Assembly (NCBI RefSeq): GCF_003627035.1 | Contig: NZ_CP032626.1 | Coordinates: 186,001 to 250,000 of the forward strand | Length of the DNA: 64,000 bases | Source: Apilactobacillus bombintestini | GTDB lineage: Bacteria > Bacillota > Bacilli > Lactobacillales > Lactobacillaceae | Reading direction: 5' to 3' | Part shown: one piece after another, positions 51,348 through 60,381 of the stretch | Position numbering within the stretch: the stretch's first letter is position 1 | How the letters are laid out: each line of letters opens with the position of its first letter | The notes under the pieces: model-generated | The model's database searches: none | Told to the model about the DNA's origin: nothing | The model's input: only the letters and a program-made list of their open reading frames with translations | Position numbers and translations under genes: made by a program

Positions 51348-52401
51348 CCATGTTACAGTAATTGAAAAAAGAAATCATATTGCTGGTAACATTTATACCA
51401 AAGAAATTGATGGAATTAATGTACACATGTACGGTGCTCATATTTTTCATACTAGTATGAAAAACATTTGGGACTATGTTAATCAATTTGCTGAATTTAA
51501 CAATTATATTAACAGCCCAGTTGCTAACTATAATGGTGAAATGTATAACTTGCCATTTAATATGAATACTTTTAATAAGCTATGGGGTGTCAAAACTCCT
51601 GCAGAAGCACAACAAAAAATTGAAGAACAAAAGAATGAATTAGATTTTCCAGAAAAGCCTAATAATCTCGAAGAACAAGCTTTGTCACTAGCTGGTACTG
51701 ATATCTATGAAAAATTAATTAAGGGATACACTGAAAAGCAATGGGGTCGTTCAGCTAAGGACCTTCCATCATTTATTATTCGTAGACTACCATTTAGATT
51801 TACTTACAATAACAACTACTTCAATGACCGATATCAAGGTATTCCCATTGGTGGATACACTCAGATTATTGAAAAAATGTTATCAAGTGACTTAGTTGAC
51901 GTTAAATTGAATACAGATTTCTTTGCTAAGAAAGATGAATATTTAAATGCTGGTTACGACAAGATTATTTTTACTGGTATGATTGATCAATTTTTTAATT
52001 ATCAATTAGGTGAACTAGAATATCGTAGTTTGCGTTTTAAAACTGAAGAAAAAGATGTTGACAACTACCAAGGAAATGCGGTAGTTAACTATACTGATGC
52101 TGAAACTCCATATACTAGAGTGATTGAACATAAGCATTTTGAATTTGGTAAAGGGGATAAAGGTAAAACTATTATCACTCATGAATACCCACAAAACTGG
52201 AATCGTGATAAGGAACCTTACTATCCAGTTAACAATCAAAAAAACAAAGAATTATATAAGCAATATGTTGATTTAGCTAAAAAAGAAGCTGGCAATGTTG
52301 TATTTGGAGGTCGTTTAGGACAATACCGTTATTACAACATGGATCAAACAATTATGGCAGCGTTGCAATTAGTAAAGCAAGAATTTGGTGAATAAGATTG
52401 A
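51253..52401 (+). repeat. 1,149-bp direct repeat, left copy (glf with both gene boundaries)
   Basis: Nearly identical to 54549-55697 (offset 3,296 bases, no gaps, seven base differences found by eye). It runs from 8 bases before the glf ribosome site through the TTG start codon of the next gene. Confidence 0.97.
51277..52395 (+). CDS. glf: UDP-galactopyranose mutase (left copy)
   Basis: Glf is an FAD enzyme converting UDP-galactopyranose to UDP-galactofuranose, the donor for galactofuranose in cell-surface polymers. The 372-residue protein begins NYLVVGSGLFGATFAYEAAKRG (Rossmann FAD motif) and has NVHMYGAHIFHTS, GYTEKQWGRSAKDLP and GGRLGQYRYYNMDQTI. TTG at 51277 is the start: AAGGAG is 10 bases upstream, and the ATG at 51268 is only one base from it. 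A second copy at 54573 differs by only two residues. Confidence 0.95.
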   Translation: MNYLVVGSGLFGATFAYEAAKRGNHVTVIEKRNHIAGNIYTKEIDGINVHMYGAHIFHTSMKNIWDYVNQFAEFNNYINSPVANYNGEMYNLPFNMNTFNKLWGVKTPAEAQQKIEEQKNELDFPEKPNNLEEQALSLAGTDIYEKLIKGYTEKQWGRSAKDLPSFIIRRLPFRFTYNNNYFNDRYQGIPIGGYTQIIEKMLSSDLVDVKLNTDFFAKKDEYLNAGYDKIIFTGMIDQFFNYQLGELEYRSLRFKTEEKDVDNYQGNAVVNYTDAETPYTRVIEHKHFEFGKGDKGKTIITHEYPQNWNRDKEPYYPVNNQKNKELYKQYVDLAKKEAGNVVFGGRLGQYRYYNMDQTIMAALQLVKQEFGE

Positions 52402-53573
52402 AGATGAATAAAAAAATATTATTTATAGGAATGACAACTAACCATGGTGGCCTTGAAACTTTCATGATGAATATTTTCAGAAAATTAAATGGAGATGGAT
52501 ATGAATTTGAATTTGTGAAAGAATTTTCCGAAGAGAAAATAGCATATGAAAAAGAAATATTAAAAAATGATGGTGTTGTAAGAACGGTTCCTGTTCGAGA
52601 TTATGATGGAGAAATTATCAAAAAGTTTTTTATGATGAAAAAATTAACACATGATTTTTTTAAGCAACATCATGATTATGATGCAGTTCATATAAATGGA
52701 TTGTCTACCAATAGAGTCATGTTTTGGGTAAACGAAGCACAAAAATATGGATTAAAAGTGATAGTTCATTCACATATGGATAGAGATGTTTTTGAAACAA
52801 TTAATGGACGCTTGTTTACTACTTTTTTAAAGAAAAGTATCTATAAAACATTTGCTAAAATTAATAAATTAAAGTTAGAAAAAAATAATAATATAATAAA
52901 ATTTGCAGCAAGTAAAAATGCGGGTATACATTTTTTTGGAAATAGTGATTTTAGTGTAATTAATAATGGGATTAATGTGGATAAATTTGAATTTTCATAT
53001 AAAAAAAAGAAAAATGCAATGAGCGATTTAAATATTTCAGAATCGTGTAAGATAATTATGACAGTTGCTAAAATTGATTATCAAAAGAATTATCCTAAAA
53101 TAATCAATGTATTTAATCAAATTAAGGCATTAAATTCTAGAGTTAAACTAGTTATTGTTGGAAATGGTGATGAATATCCAAACATTTTAAGATTAGTAAA
53201 AAAATACGGATTAGAAAATGATGTTATTTTTCTTGGTATAAGAAATGATGTAGATGTTTTACTAAGCGCAGCAGATTTAATATTAATGCCTTCAATAGTG
53301 GAAGCTTTTCCATTTGCTCTAGTAGAATCCCAAGCAGCCGGTGTTCCTGGACTTGTTTCAGAAGGAGTTGTTCCATTGGATGAAAACATAACTGGAGAAT
53401 TAACTTATTATTCTTTAGATGAAGATGATGTAAGTTGGGCAAAGGTTGCATTGAATATATTGGATAGTGATATCAATGAAGAAAAGAAGTTAAAGATGTA
53501 TAAAGATGTTCATGATTCTAAATATAATTTAAATAATTCTATAAGAGAAATAAAAAAAATATATGATAGATAG
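52398..53573 (+). CDS. Glycosyltransferase family 4
   Basis: The 391-residue GT-B enzyme begins KILFIGMTTNHGGLETFMMNIF (GGxE donor loop) and has the family 4 end signature MPSIVEAFPFALVESQAAGVP. It probably adds one sugar of the EPS repeat unit. The start is within the glf repeat (TTG at 52398, or ATG at 52404), 2 bases after the glf stop, so it is translated with glf. It is far richer in A+T than glf. One of two transferases in the cassette between the glf repeats. Confidence 0.9.
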   Translation: MKMNKKILFIGMTTNHGGLETFMMNIFRKLNGDGYEFEFVKEFSEEKIAYEKEILKNDGVVRTVPVRDYDGEIIKKFFMMKKLTHDFFKQHHDYDAVHINGLSTNRVMFWVNEAQKYGLKVIVHSHMDRDVFETINGRLFTTFLKKSIYKTFAKINKLKLEKNNNIIKFAASKNAGIHFFGNSDFSVINNGINVDKFEFSYKKKKNAMSDLNISESCKIIMTVAKIDYQKNYPKIINVFNQIKALNSRVKLVIVGNGDEYPNILRLVKKYGLENDVIFLGIRNDVDVLLSAADLILMPSIVEAFPFALVESQAAGVPGLVSEGVVPLDENITGELTYYSLDEDDVSWAKVALNILDSDINEEKKLKMYKDVHDSKYNLNNSIREIKKIYDR

Positions 53574-53634
53574 TTTAATTAATCTAGAAAATGCATACTT
53601 AGCTTTTAATTTAGTATAGGAGGATTATTATTTC

Positions 53635-54543
53635 ATGAAAATAAGTGCAGTTGTTGTTACCTATAATAGAATAAATTGCTTAAAAAAGTGTTTACAATGT
53701 TTGGAAAAACAAACATATCCCTTATCAAACATTATTATTGTAAATAATAATAGTGATGATGGGACAACTGAATATCTTAGTACTTTAACAAATGATTTGT
53801 ATAAGATTAAGAATTTATCAGAGAATGTTGGAGGAGCTGGTGGATTTAGCATAGGAACCAAGTATGCATTTGAACATACTGACTCGGATTATTTTTGGGT
53901 TATGGACGATGATACATATCCTACCAGCTCTTCTTTAGAAGAATTGGTAGCATCTGTTAAAGAAAAAGATGGACATTTTGGATTTTTATCAAGTAATGTA
54001 CAGTATAGTAATGGCGGTGGTGCAAACTGTCCAGAAGCTTCAAAAGATTGGAATAAATGTATTGATCAATCTTTGATTAAAGTGGATATTGCTTCTTTTG
54101 TATCACTCTTATACTCTAGAGATACCGTAAGGAAAGTAGGACTTCCTGTAGCAGAGATGTTTATTTGGGGAGACGACTTTGAATATACTAGCAGGATAAA
54201 TAATAAACTGGGAACCGAATCATTTTTCGTTATCAAGAGCTTGGTTCATCATGATAGCAATAATATGAAAGTTACCATCTATGATTGTCCTTTAAATATG
54301 CTATCAAGATATAAATTAATGTATAGAAATAATATTTATGCGATGAAACATAATTTTCCAAAATATAATTTTGTTCGTAAAATGTTATCTGATACATTGT
54401 TATTATTTTTAGTATTATGTAAGGCTGATAATAATAAATGTAAAAGATTTATGACAGTTCTTAAGGGAATTTTAAGTGGGATTTTCTTTAATCCAAAGAT
54501 AAAATTTCCAAATTTAAATAATAACTATAAAGACAACAATTAA
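53635..54543 (+). CDS. Glycosyltransferase family 2, galactofuranosyltransferase-like
   Basis: The 302-residue protein has SAVVVTYNRINCLKKCLQCLEKQTYP, ENVGGAGGFSIGTKYAFE and FWVMDDDTYPTSSSLEEL (the DDD metal site), and later MFIWGDDFEYTSRI. This set is characteristic of GlfT2/rhamnosyl-type family 2 enzymes that use UDP-galactofuranose or dTDP-rhamnose; next to glf, galactofuranose is the likely donor (inference). AGGAGG stands before ATG. Last gene of the cassette between the glf repeats. Confidence 0.88.
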   Translation: MKISAVVVTYNRINCLKKCLQCLEKQTYPLSNIIIVNNNSDDGTTEYLSTLTNDLYKIKNLSENVGGAGGFSIGTKYAFEHTDSDYFWVMDDDTYPTSSSLEELVASVKEKDGHFGFLSSNVQYSNGGGANCPEASKDWNKCIDQSLIKVDIASFVSLLYSRDTVRKVGLPVAEMFIWGDDFEYTSRINNKLGTESFFVIKSLVHHDSNNMKVTIYDCPLNMLSRYKLMYRNNIYAMKHNFPKYNFVRKMLSDTLLLFLVLCKADNNKCKRFMTVLKGILSGIFFNPKIKFPNLNNNYKDNN

Positions 54544-54548
54544 TATTC

Positions 54549-55697
54549 ATTTAAAAAAGGAGAATGTTCACATTGAATTATCTAGTAGTTGGATCAGGAC
54601 TGTTTGGAGCCACTTTCGCTTACGAAGCAGCCAAAAGGGGTAATCATATTACTGTGATTGAAAAAAGAAATCATATTGCTGGTAACATTTATACCAAAGA
54701 AATTGATGGAATTAATGTACACATGTACGGTGCTCATATTTTTCATACTAGTATGAAAAACATTTGGGACTATGTTAATCAATTTGCTGAATTTAACAAT
54801 TATATTAACAGCCCAGTTGCTAACTATAATGGTGAAATGTATAACTTGCCATTTAATATGAATACTTTTAATAAGCTATGGGGTGTCAAAACTCCTGCAG
54901 AAGCACAACAAAAAATTGAAGAACAAAAGAATGAATTAGATCTTCCAGAAAAGCCTAATAATCTCGAAGAACAAGCTTTGTCACTAGCTGGTACTGATAT
55001 CTATGAAAAATTAATTAAGGGATACACTGAAAAGCAATGGGGTCGTTCAGCTAAGGACCTTCCATCATTTATTATTCGTAGACTACCATTTAGATTTACT
55101 TACAATAACAACTACTTCAATGACCGATATCAAGGTATTCCCATTGGTGGATACACTCAGATTATTGAAAAAATGTTATCAAGTGACTTAGTTGACGTTA
55201 AATTGAATACAGATTTCTTTGCTAAGAAAGATGAATATTTAAATGCTGGTTACGACAAGATTATTTTTACTGGTATGATTGATCAATTTTTTAATTATCA
55301 ATTAGGTGAACTAGAATATCGTAGTTTGCGTTTTAAAACTGAAGAAAAAGATGTTGACAACTACCAAGGAAATGCGGTAGTTAACTATACTGATGCTGAA
55401 ACTCCATATACTAGAGTGATTGAACATAAGCATTTTGAATTTGGTAAAGGGGATAAAGGTAAAACTATTATCACTCATGAATACCCACAAAACTGGAATC
55501 GTGATAAGGAACCTTACTATCCAGTTAACAATCAAAAAAACAAAGAATTATATAAGCAATATGTTGATTTAGCTAAAAAAGAAGCTGGCAATGTTGTATT
55601 TGGAGGTCGTTTAGGACAATACCGTTATTACAACATGGATCAAACAATTATGGCAGCGTTGCAATTAGTAAAACAAGAATTTGGTGAATAAGATTGA
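54549..55697 (+). repeat. 1,149-bp direct repeat, right copy
   Basis: Right partner of 51253-52401, same orientation and about 99.4% identical by eye count. Differences cluster in the first 120 bases (five of seven), so the copies may have exchanged sequence. Confidence 0.97.
54573..55691 (+). CDS. glf: UDP-galactopyranose mutase (right copy)
   Basis: Same 372-residue enzyme as at 51277, differing at two positions (Ile for Val in HITVIEKRN, Leu for Phe in ELDLPEKP). All FAD-site and active-site motifs are intact, so both copies should work. TTG start with AAGGAG 10 bases upstream, as in the left copy. It is 2 bases from the flippase gene, whose TTG start is again the last part of the repeat. 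Confidence 0.95.
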   Translation: MNYLVVGSGLFGATFAYEAAKRGNHITVIEKRNHIAGNIYTKEIDGINVHMYGAHIFHTSMKNIWDYVNQFAEFNNYINSPVANYNGEMYNLPFNMNTFNKLWGVKTPAEAQQKIEEQKNELDLPEKPNNLEEQALSLAGTDIYEKLIKGYTEKQWGRSAKDLPSFIIRRLPFRFTYNNNYFNDRYQGIPIGGYTQIIEKMLSSDLVDVKLNTDFFAKKDEYLNAGYDKIIFTGMIDQFFNYQLGELEYRSLRFKTEEKDVDNYQGNAVVNYTDAETPYTRVIEHKHFEFGKGDKGKTIITHEYPQNWNRDKEPYYPVNNQKNKELYKQYVDLAKKEAGNVVFGGRLGQYRYYNMDQTIMAALQLVKQEFGE

Positions 55698-57118
55698 GAA
55701 TAATTAAAAATTTCCTATACAATGCATCTTACCAAATATTTTTATTGTTAGTGCCCTTATTAACTACACCCTATTTGGCAAGGACTTTAGGACCAGAGGG
55801 AGTTGGGATTAATTCGTATACAAATTCTATTATCCAATATTTTGTTCTTTTTGGATGTGTAGGAACTAATTTATATGCTAATAGAAAAATAGCATTCGTT
55901 AGGGATAATAAAGAAAAATTATCACAAACTTTTTGGGAAATATTATTTCTTAGACTGATTATGTTGATAGTCTCATTTGGATTGTTCTTTATATTTCTTC
56001 TTAATTACGCGGATTCTGATTACTATGGATATTATTTAGCACAGTCTGTTACTATTATAGCAACAATGTTGGATGTCTCTTGGTTCTTTATGGGAATAGA
56101 AAAATTTAGTGTTACTGTTATTAGAAACTTTGTTGTCAAAATTTTTACACTAGTATGCATATTTATATTTGTTAAATCATTTTCTGATTTATTTTTATAT
56201 ATTTTAATTATTTCATTATCTATTTTATTTGGTAATTTAACTATGTTTTCAAATTTAAAACAATATGTAAAAAAGCCAGTTTGGAAGAAAATTAACATTT
56301 TGAAGCATTTTAGGCCTTCGATTATGTTATTCGTACCGGAAGTCGCAACTCAAGTTTATTTAGTTTTAAATAAAACTATGCTTGGTTCTGTAGTTTCCGT
56401 ACAATCAAGTGGATTTTATGATCAATCAGATAAAATAGTAAAAATTGTTTTAGCAATTGTAACTGCTACTGGAACCGTAATGCTTCCACATGTTGCTAAT
56501 GCTTTTGCTAATGGTGAAGAACATAAGACTAGAGAATATTTGTATGATAGCTTCGCTATAGTGACTGCCATTTCGATGCCGATGTTTATGGGGATAGTTG
56601 CAATATCATCTAAATTGGTTCCTTTATTTTTCTCCAGTAAATTTGGATTGGTAGCTCCGTTGCTATCTGTCGAATCAACGGTAATATTGCTAATAGCTTG
56701 GAGTAACGCTATAGGAACTCAATATTTATTGCCAACTAGACAAGCTAACCAATATACTACTTCAGTAGTATTAGGTGCTGTGGTAAATATTATGATGAAT
56801 ATTCCTTTGATTTTTTGGCTTGGCACAATTGGTGCTATCATTGCTACTGTTATTTCTGAATTTGCAGTAACTGCATATCAATTATTTGCAATAAGAAAGC
56901 AAATTTTGATGTATAAATTATTTAAAGATACTTATAAATATTTCGTTGCTGGATTAATAATGTTTTTTGTTGTGTTTATATTAAATGGATTATTACCATT
57001 TACATGGACAGCATTAATTATAGAAATATTTATGGGTGTTGACATTTATCTATTGTTAATATTTATATTTAAAGCAAATGTGTTTAAAGTTATTAACAAA
57101 ATGAGAAAAGAATATTAG
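55694..57118 (+). CDS. Polysaccharide repeat-unit flippase (Wzx)
   Basis: The 474-residue protein has about 14 helices and the MATE/MVF-fold polysaccharide-transporter pattern: FLYNASYQIFLLLVPLLTTPYLARTLGPEGVGINSYTNSI at the start and VAPLLSVESTVILLIAWSNAIGTQYLLPTRQ in the second half. It moves the lipid-linked unit across the membrane before polymerisation. The TTG at 55694, two bases after glf, is the start, the same TTG that starts the GT4 gene after the left glf copy. Last gene of the EPS operon. Confidence 0.92.
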   Translation: MRIIKNFLYNASYQIFLLLVPLLTTPYLARTLGPEGVGINSYTNSIIQYFVLFGCVGTNLYANRKIAFVRDNKEKLSQTFWEILFLRLIMLIVSFGLFFIFLLNYADSDYYGYYLAQSVTIIATMLDVSWFFMGIEKFSVTVIRNFVVKIFTLVCIFIFVKSFSDLFLYILIISLSILFGNLTMFSNLKQYVKKPVWKKINILKHFRPSIMLFVPEVATQVYLVLNKTMLGSVVSVQSSGFYDQSDKIVKIVLAIVTATGTVMLPHVANAFANGEEHKTREYLYDSFAIVTAISMPMFMGIVAISSKLVPLFFSSKFGLVAPLLSVESTVILLIAWSNAIGTQYLLPTRQANQYTTSVVLGAVVNIMMNIPLIFWLGTIGAIIATVISEFAVTAYQLFAIRKQILMYKLFKDTYKYFVAGLIMFFVVFILNGLLPFTWTALIIEIFMGVDIYLLLIFIFKANVFKVINKMRKEY

Positions 57119-57220
57119 TAATATGTATGCTATTAGTTGATAGTATATTAACTACAGTGTAAAATTATTCCACAATCTAAAAACAAATAATTAATTTAGA
57201 TATAATTTTTAATATTAAAA

Positions 57221-57258
57221 AATAACAAAATCTAAAACCAGATTTTGTTATTTTTTTG
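57221..57258 (+). terminator. Terminator of the EPS operon
   Basis: AATAACAAAATCT pairs with AGATTTTGTTATT (one loop of 6 bases), followed by T. It lies 100 bases after the last stop; nothing else is seen in the gap. Confidence 0.88.
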
Positions 57259-57311
57259 TGAAATTACGGTATTATAAAACTAGATAATTCATGAAGAAAG
57301 GAGACATTATT

Positions 57312-58529
57312 TTGGACGATAATTCATATTGGCGTAAAAATTTATGGATCCTATTATTTGGAACCTTTTTAACTGGAATAGCTTTTAGTGAAGTTATTCC
57401 ATTTCAGCCTCTATATATCAGTGAATTAGGGAATTTTTCTAAGAGTGCAATTTCCTTATGGAGTGGGGCAATTTATGCGATTCCATTTGTAGTTGTTATT
57501 TTTACTTCTGCTATGTGGGGACGTTTTGCTGACCGTCATGGTAGAAAGCGATTAGTTTTACAAACTTCATTAGGTTCTGCTATTACTTTATTCTTAATGG
57601 CTTTTTGTACTAATGTTTGGGAACTATTCTTCTTAAAAGCACTTCAAGGATTTTTTGATGGGGTTATTCCTAACTCGATTGCCTTAGTGGCTACTGGAAC
57701 TCCTCGTCAAAAGACAGGGTATGCATTGAGTTTATTGTCTACCGGATACACTAGTGGATTTTTAGTAGGACCTATTTTTGGAGGATTCTTGGTTAAGATT
57801 TTAAGTATTCGAGTTTCTTTTATGGTTACTGGATTATTATTGCTCTCTTTCTTTCTATTAACTTACTTCTTTGTGGAAGAACACTTTAAGCCAGATCCAG
57901 CTAAGTTAAAGGAAAAGAAGGAATCCTTTATCAAGATTATTCAAGGGTTTCATGATACAAAATTTGTGGTATGGATTCTAGTTATTTCCATAGCCCTACA
58001 AATTATGAATAACTCTATTAATCCGTTAATTACTTTATATGTAAAAGAATTAATGGGAAATTCCAATAATTTATCATTAGTATCAGGAATAGTAGCTGCT
58101 ATGCCTGGGATTGGAATGGTTATGGTATCGCCATTCTTTGGCAAATTTGGTGATAAACACGGAACTAGTCGCGTATTAACTTGTGGATTCATTTTGGCTA
58201 TTTTATTCTTATTCCCACAAGGCTTTGCTCCTACCGTATTATTCTTCGGTGTATTTAGATTCTTAACAGGTATTTCTAATGCTGCTTTATTCCCATCTGT
58301 ACAAACTCTATTGGCTAAGGGAACTCCAGCCACTTCTACTGGTATGGCGTTTAGCTTGAATCAAGGAGCGCAAGCAGTGGGGATTTGTATCGGATCAGTA
58401 TTAGGAAGTGTAGTTTCATCTATTTGGGACTATAACGTAGTATTTTATATGAGTGCAGTAGTAGTATTAATTACTTTCATATTAGTAAAATGGAAAGTTC
58501 CTAATTTAAAGAATTATGATAAAGTTTAG
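57312..58529 (+). CDS. MFS drug/metabolite exporter (DHA1 type)
   Basis: The 405-residue protein has 12 helices and motif A as GRFADRHGRKR, with a weaker GKFGDKHGTSR in the second half. It is a paralogue of the protein at 8592 (shared FGTFLTGIAFSEVIPF / FGTFIAGIGFSCISPF and TNVWELFFLKALQGFFDG / TNAWQLIILRLLQGVFAG). Substrate unknown. The TTG at 57312 has AAAGGAG 8 bases upstream; an ATG at 57291 lies before this site. Single-gene unit. Confidence 0.88.
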   Translation: MDDNSYWRKNLWILLFGTFLTGIAFSEVIPFQPLYISELGNFSKSAISLWSGAIYAIPFVVVIFTSAMWGRFADRHGRKRLVLQTSLGSAITLFLMAFCTNVWELFFLKALQGFFDGVIPNSIALVATGTPRQKTGYALSLLSTGYTSGFLVGPIFGGFLVKILSIRVSFMVTGLLLLSFFLLTYFFVEEHFKPDPAKLKEKKESFIKIIQGFHDTKFVVWILVISIALQIMNNSINPLITLYVKELMGNSNNLSLVSGIVAAMPGIGMVMVSPFFGKFGDKHGTSRVLTCGFILAILFLFPQGFAPTVLFFGVFRFLTGISNAALFPSVQTLLAKGTPATSTGMAFSLNQGAQAVGICIGSVLGSVVSSIWDYNVVFYMSAVVVLITFILVKWKVPNLKNYDKV

Positions 58530-58686
58530 TATTTTTCATATTTAGGAGACAATTATTTTAGATATTGTTGTAATAATCGATACTATATAATTTATATTAT
58601 CTTTTGTCTAATAATACTTTTAATGTTAGAAATATATAAATTTTAAGAATTAATGAAAAATTATCGTTTTAATACGTAATTTATTA

Positions 58687-58715
58687 TTGACACACCTCAA
58701 TACATGTATTAGGAT
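58687..58715 (+). promoter_or_regulatory. Predicted promoter of a small RNA
   Basis: Perfect TTGACA (58687-58692), a 17-base spacer and TAGGAT (58710-58715). Confidence 0.5.
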
Positions 58716-58721
58716 TTTGTA

Positions 58722-58846
58722 TGTTTATTTTTAATCTAAAACTGTATTATAACTACACTATCTAATTTTATTAATTAGTGTAGATTTCTTCATATATACT
58801 CTAAAACGCTGCTTATTACTAATTTAGTAATAAGCAGTGTTTTTTA
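58722..58846 (+). ncRNA. Candidate small RNA, about 125 nt
   Basis: The 420-base gap between the MFS gene and NADH oxidase has no credible protein frame but has a TTGACA promoter, a hairpin CTACACTA/TAGTGTAG (58753-58760 with 58776-58783) and a very strong terminator. The only frame inside has no ribosome site. The RNA stops about 107 bases before the NADH oxidase gene, so it is either a free small RNA or an attenuated leader. It resembles no family I know. Confidence 0.45.
58805..58846 (+). terminator. Terminator of the candidate small RNA
   Basis: AACGCTGCTTATTACT pairs with AGTAATAAGCAGTGTT (one G-T) around AATTT, followed by T. Confidence 0.92.
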
Positions 58847-58953
58847 TTTTCTTAAGATTTATTTAAATTTGAGCCAAAATCTTGTGCTTTATTTCACAAG
58901 ACATATAATGAAAGTGTAAAAACAATTTTTAAGAGTTGAAGAGAGGGTTAAAA

Positions 58954-60288
58954 ATGAAAATTATTGTAATTGGTTGCACTCACGCTGGTACTTTTGTGGT
59001 TAAGCAAATCCTAAAGGAACACCCTGACGCTCAAGTTACTATTTATGAACGCAATGACAACATATCATTTTTATCATGTGGAATTGCGTTATATTTAGAT
59101 GGTAAGGTAAAAGATCCAAAAGGATTATTTTACTCTAGTCCTGCTGAATTAGCAGAATTAGGTGCCAATGTAAAAATGTTACATGGTGTAAAATCTATTG
59201 ATACTAAAAATAAAACTATTGAAGTAGAAGATTTACGTGACAACGACTTCTTCACTGATCACTATGACAAGTTAGTTATGACCACTGGTTCTAGTCCAGT
59301 ACTACCTGCTATTCCAGGTCGTGATAACAAGAATGTATATTTCTGTAAGAATTGGCATGACGCACAAATCTTATTTAAAGAAGCGCAAAAAAATCGCCGT
59401 ATAGCGGTGGTAGGCGGTGGTTATATTGGAGCTGAATTAGCAGAAGCTTTCTCCAATCACGGACACGAAACTACCTTAATTAACAGTGATAAACGTATTC
59501 TTTCTAAATATTTTGATGAAAAAATCACTGATAAAATCGCAGACTTATATCGAGAACATGATGTGAAGTTAGAGTTAGGTAAACGAGTAAAACGCTTTGC
59601 TGGAGACAATGAATTAACTTTAACTCTAGATGACAAGAATATTAAAGCGGATATGGCTATATTGTGTGTTGGTTTCCGTCCTAATAGTGAATTATTGGAA
59701 GGTAAGGTCGACATGATGGACAACGGTGCCATTATTACTAATGAATACATGCAGTCATCTGATCCAGATATTTTTGCTGCTGGAGATAGTGCTGCAGTTC
59801 ACTTTAATCCTAGCGATACCAATGAATATATTCCATTAGCTACTAATGCTATTAGACAAGGTATTTTAGTAGGCAAAAATATTCTAAAACCTACTGTTAA
59901 ATATATGGGAACTCAATCCTCATCAGGATTACAACTATATGACTACTCCATTGTATCTACCGGAATGACTGTTGAAATGGCTAAAAAGAAGGGTATTGAA
60001 GCTCATTCAGTAGTAGTTAAGGATAACTACCGTCCAGAGTTTATGCCAAGTACTGAAGAAGTATGGATGCAGTTAGTTTACAGCCCTGTAGATCGTCGTA
60101 TCTTGGGTGGTGCTCTAATGAGTAAGTACGACATTTCTCAATCGGCTAATACGTTGTCTGCTATGATTCAAAACCGTAATACTATTGATGATTTAGCTAT
60201 GATAGATATGTTATTTCAACCTAACTTTGATCGTCCATTCAACTACTTGAATATTTTAGGTCAAGCAGCACAAGCAAAAGAGGAATGA
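58954..60288 (+). CDS. nox: NADH oxidase, FAD-dependent pyridine nucleotide-disulfide type
   Basis: The 445-residue protein has the N-terminal FAD fold IIVIGCTHAGT with His10, the single redox Cys42 in SFLSCGIAL, a NAD fold IAVVGGGYIGAELAEA and ILAAGDSAAV-type end (IFAAGDSAAV). Cys42 as sulfenic acid is the mark of the H2O-forming NADH oxidase group; related CoA-disulfide reductases share this fold. It regenerates NAD+ with oxygen. The ATG at 58954 has GAGAGGG upstream; a TTG at 58936 is not supported. Highly expressed-type codons. Confidence 0.9.
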   Translation: MKIIVIGCTHAGTFVVKQILKEHPDAQVTIYERNDNISFLSCGIALYLDGKVKDPKGLFYSSPAELAELGANVKMLHGVKSIDTKNKTIEVEDLRDNDFFTDHYDKLVMTTGSSPVLPAIPGRDNKNVYFCKNWHDAQILFKEAQKNRRIAVVGGGYIGAELAEAFSNHGHETTLINSDKRILSKYFDEKITDKIADLYREHDVKLELGKRVKRFAGDNELTLTLDDKNIKADMAILCVGFRPNSELLEGKVDMMDNGAIITNEYMQSSDPDIFAAGDSAAVHFNPSDTNEYIPLATNAIRQGILVGKNILKPTVKYMGTQSSSGLQLYDYSIVSTGMTVEMAKKKGIEAHSVVVKDNYRPEFMPSTEEVWMQLVYSPVDRRILGGALMSKYDISQSANTLSAMIQNRNTIDDLAMIDMLFQPNFDRPFNYLNILGQAAQAKEE

Positions 60289-60322
60289 ATTTTTAAATAG
60301 TATGGTAAAATGTATCAAAGCT

Positions 60323-60348
60323 AAAAAAGCCTTTATGGCTTTTTTTGT
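60323..60348 (+). terminator. Terminator of the NADH oxidase gene
   Basis: AAAAAAGCC pairs with GGCTTTTTT around TTTAT. Confidence 0.9.
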
Positions 60349-60381
60349 TACGTTAAAATATTTACTACGAGGTGTACGGTG

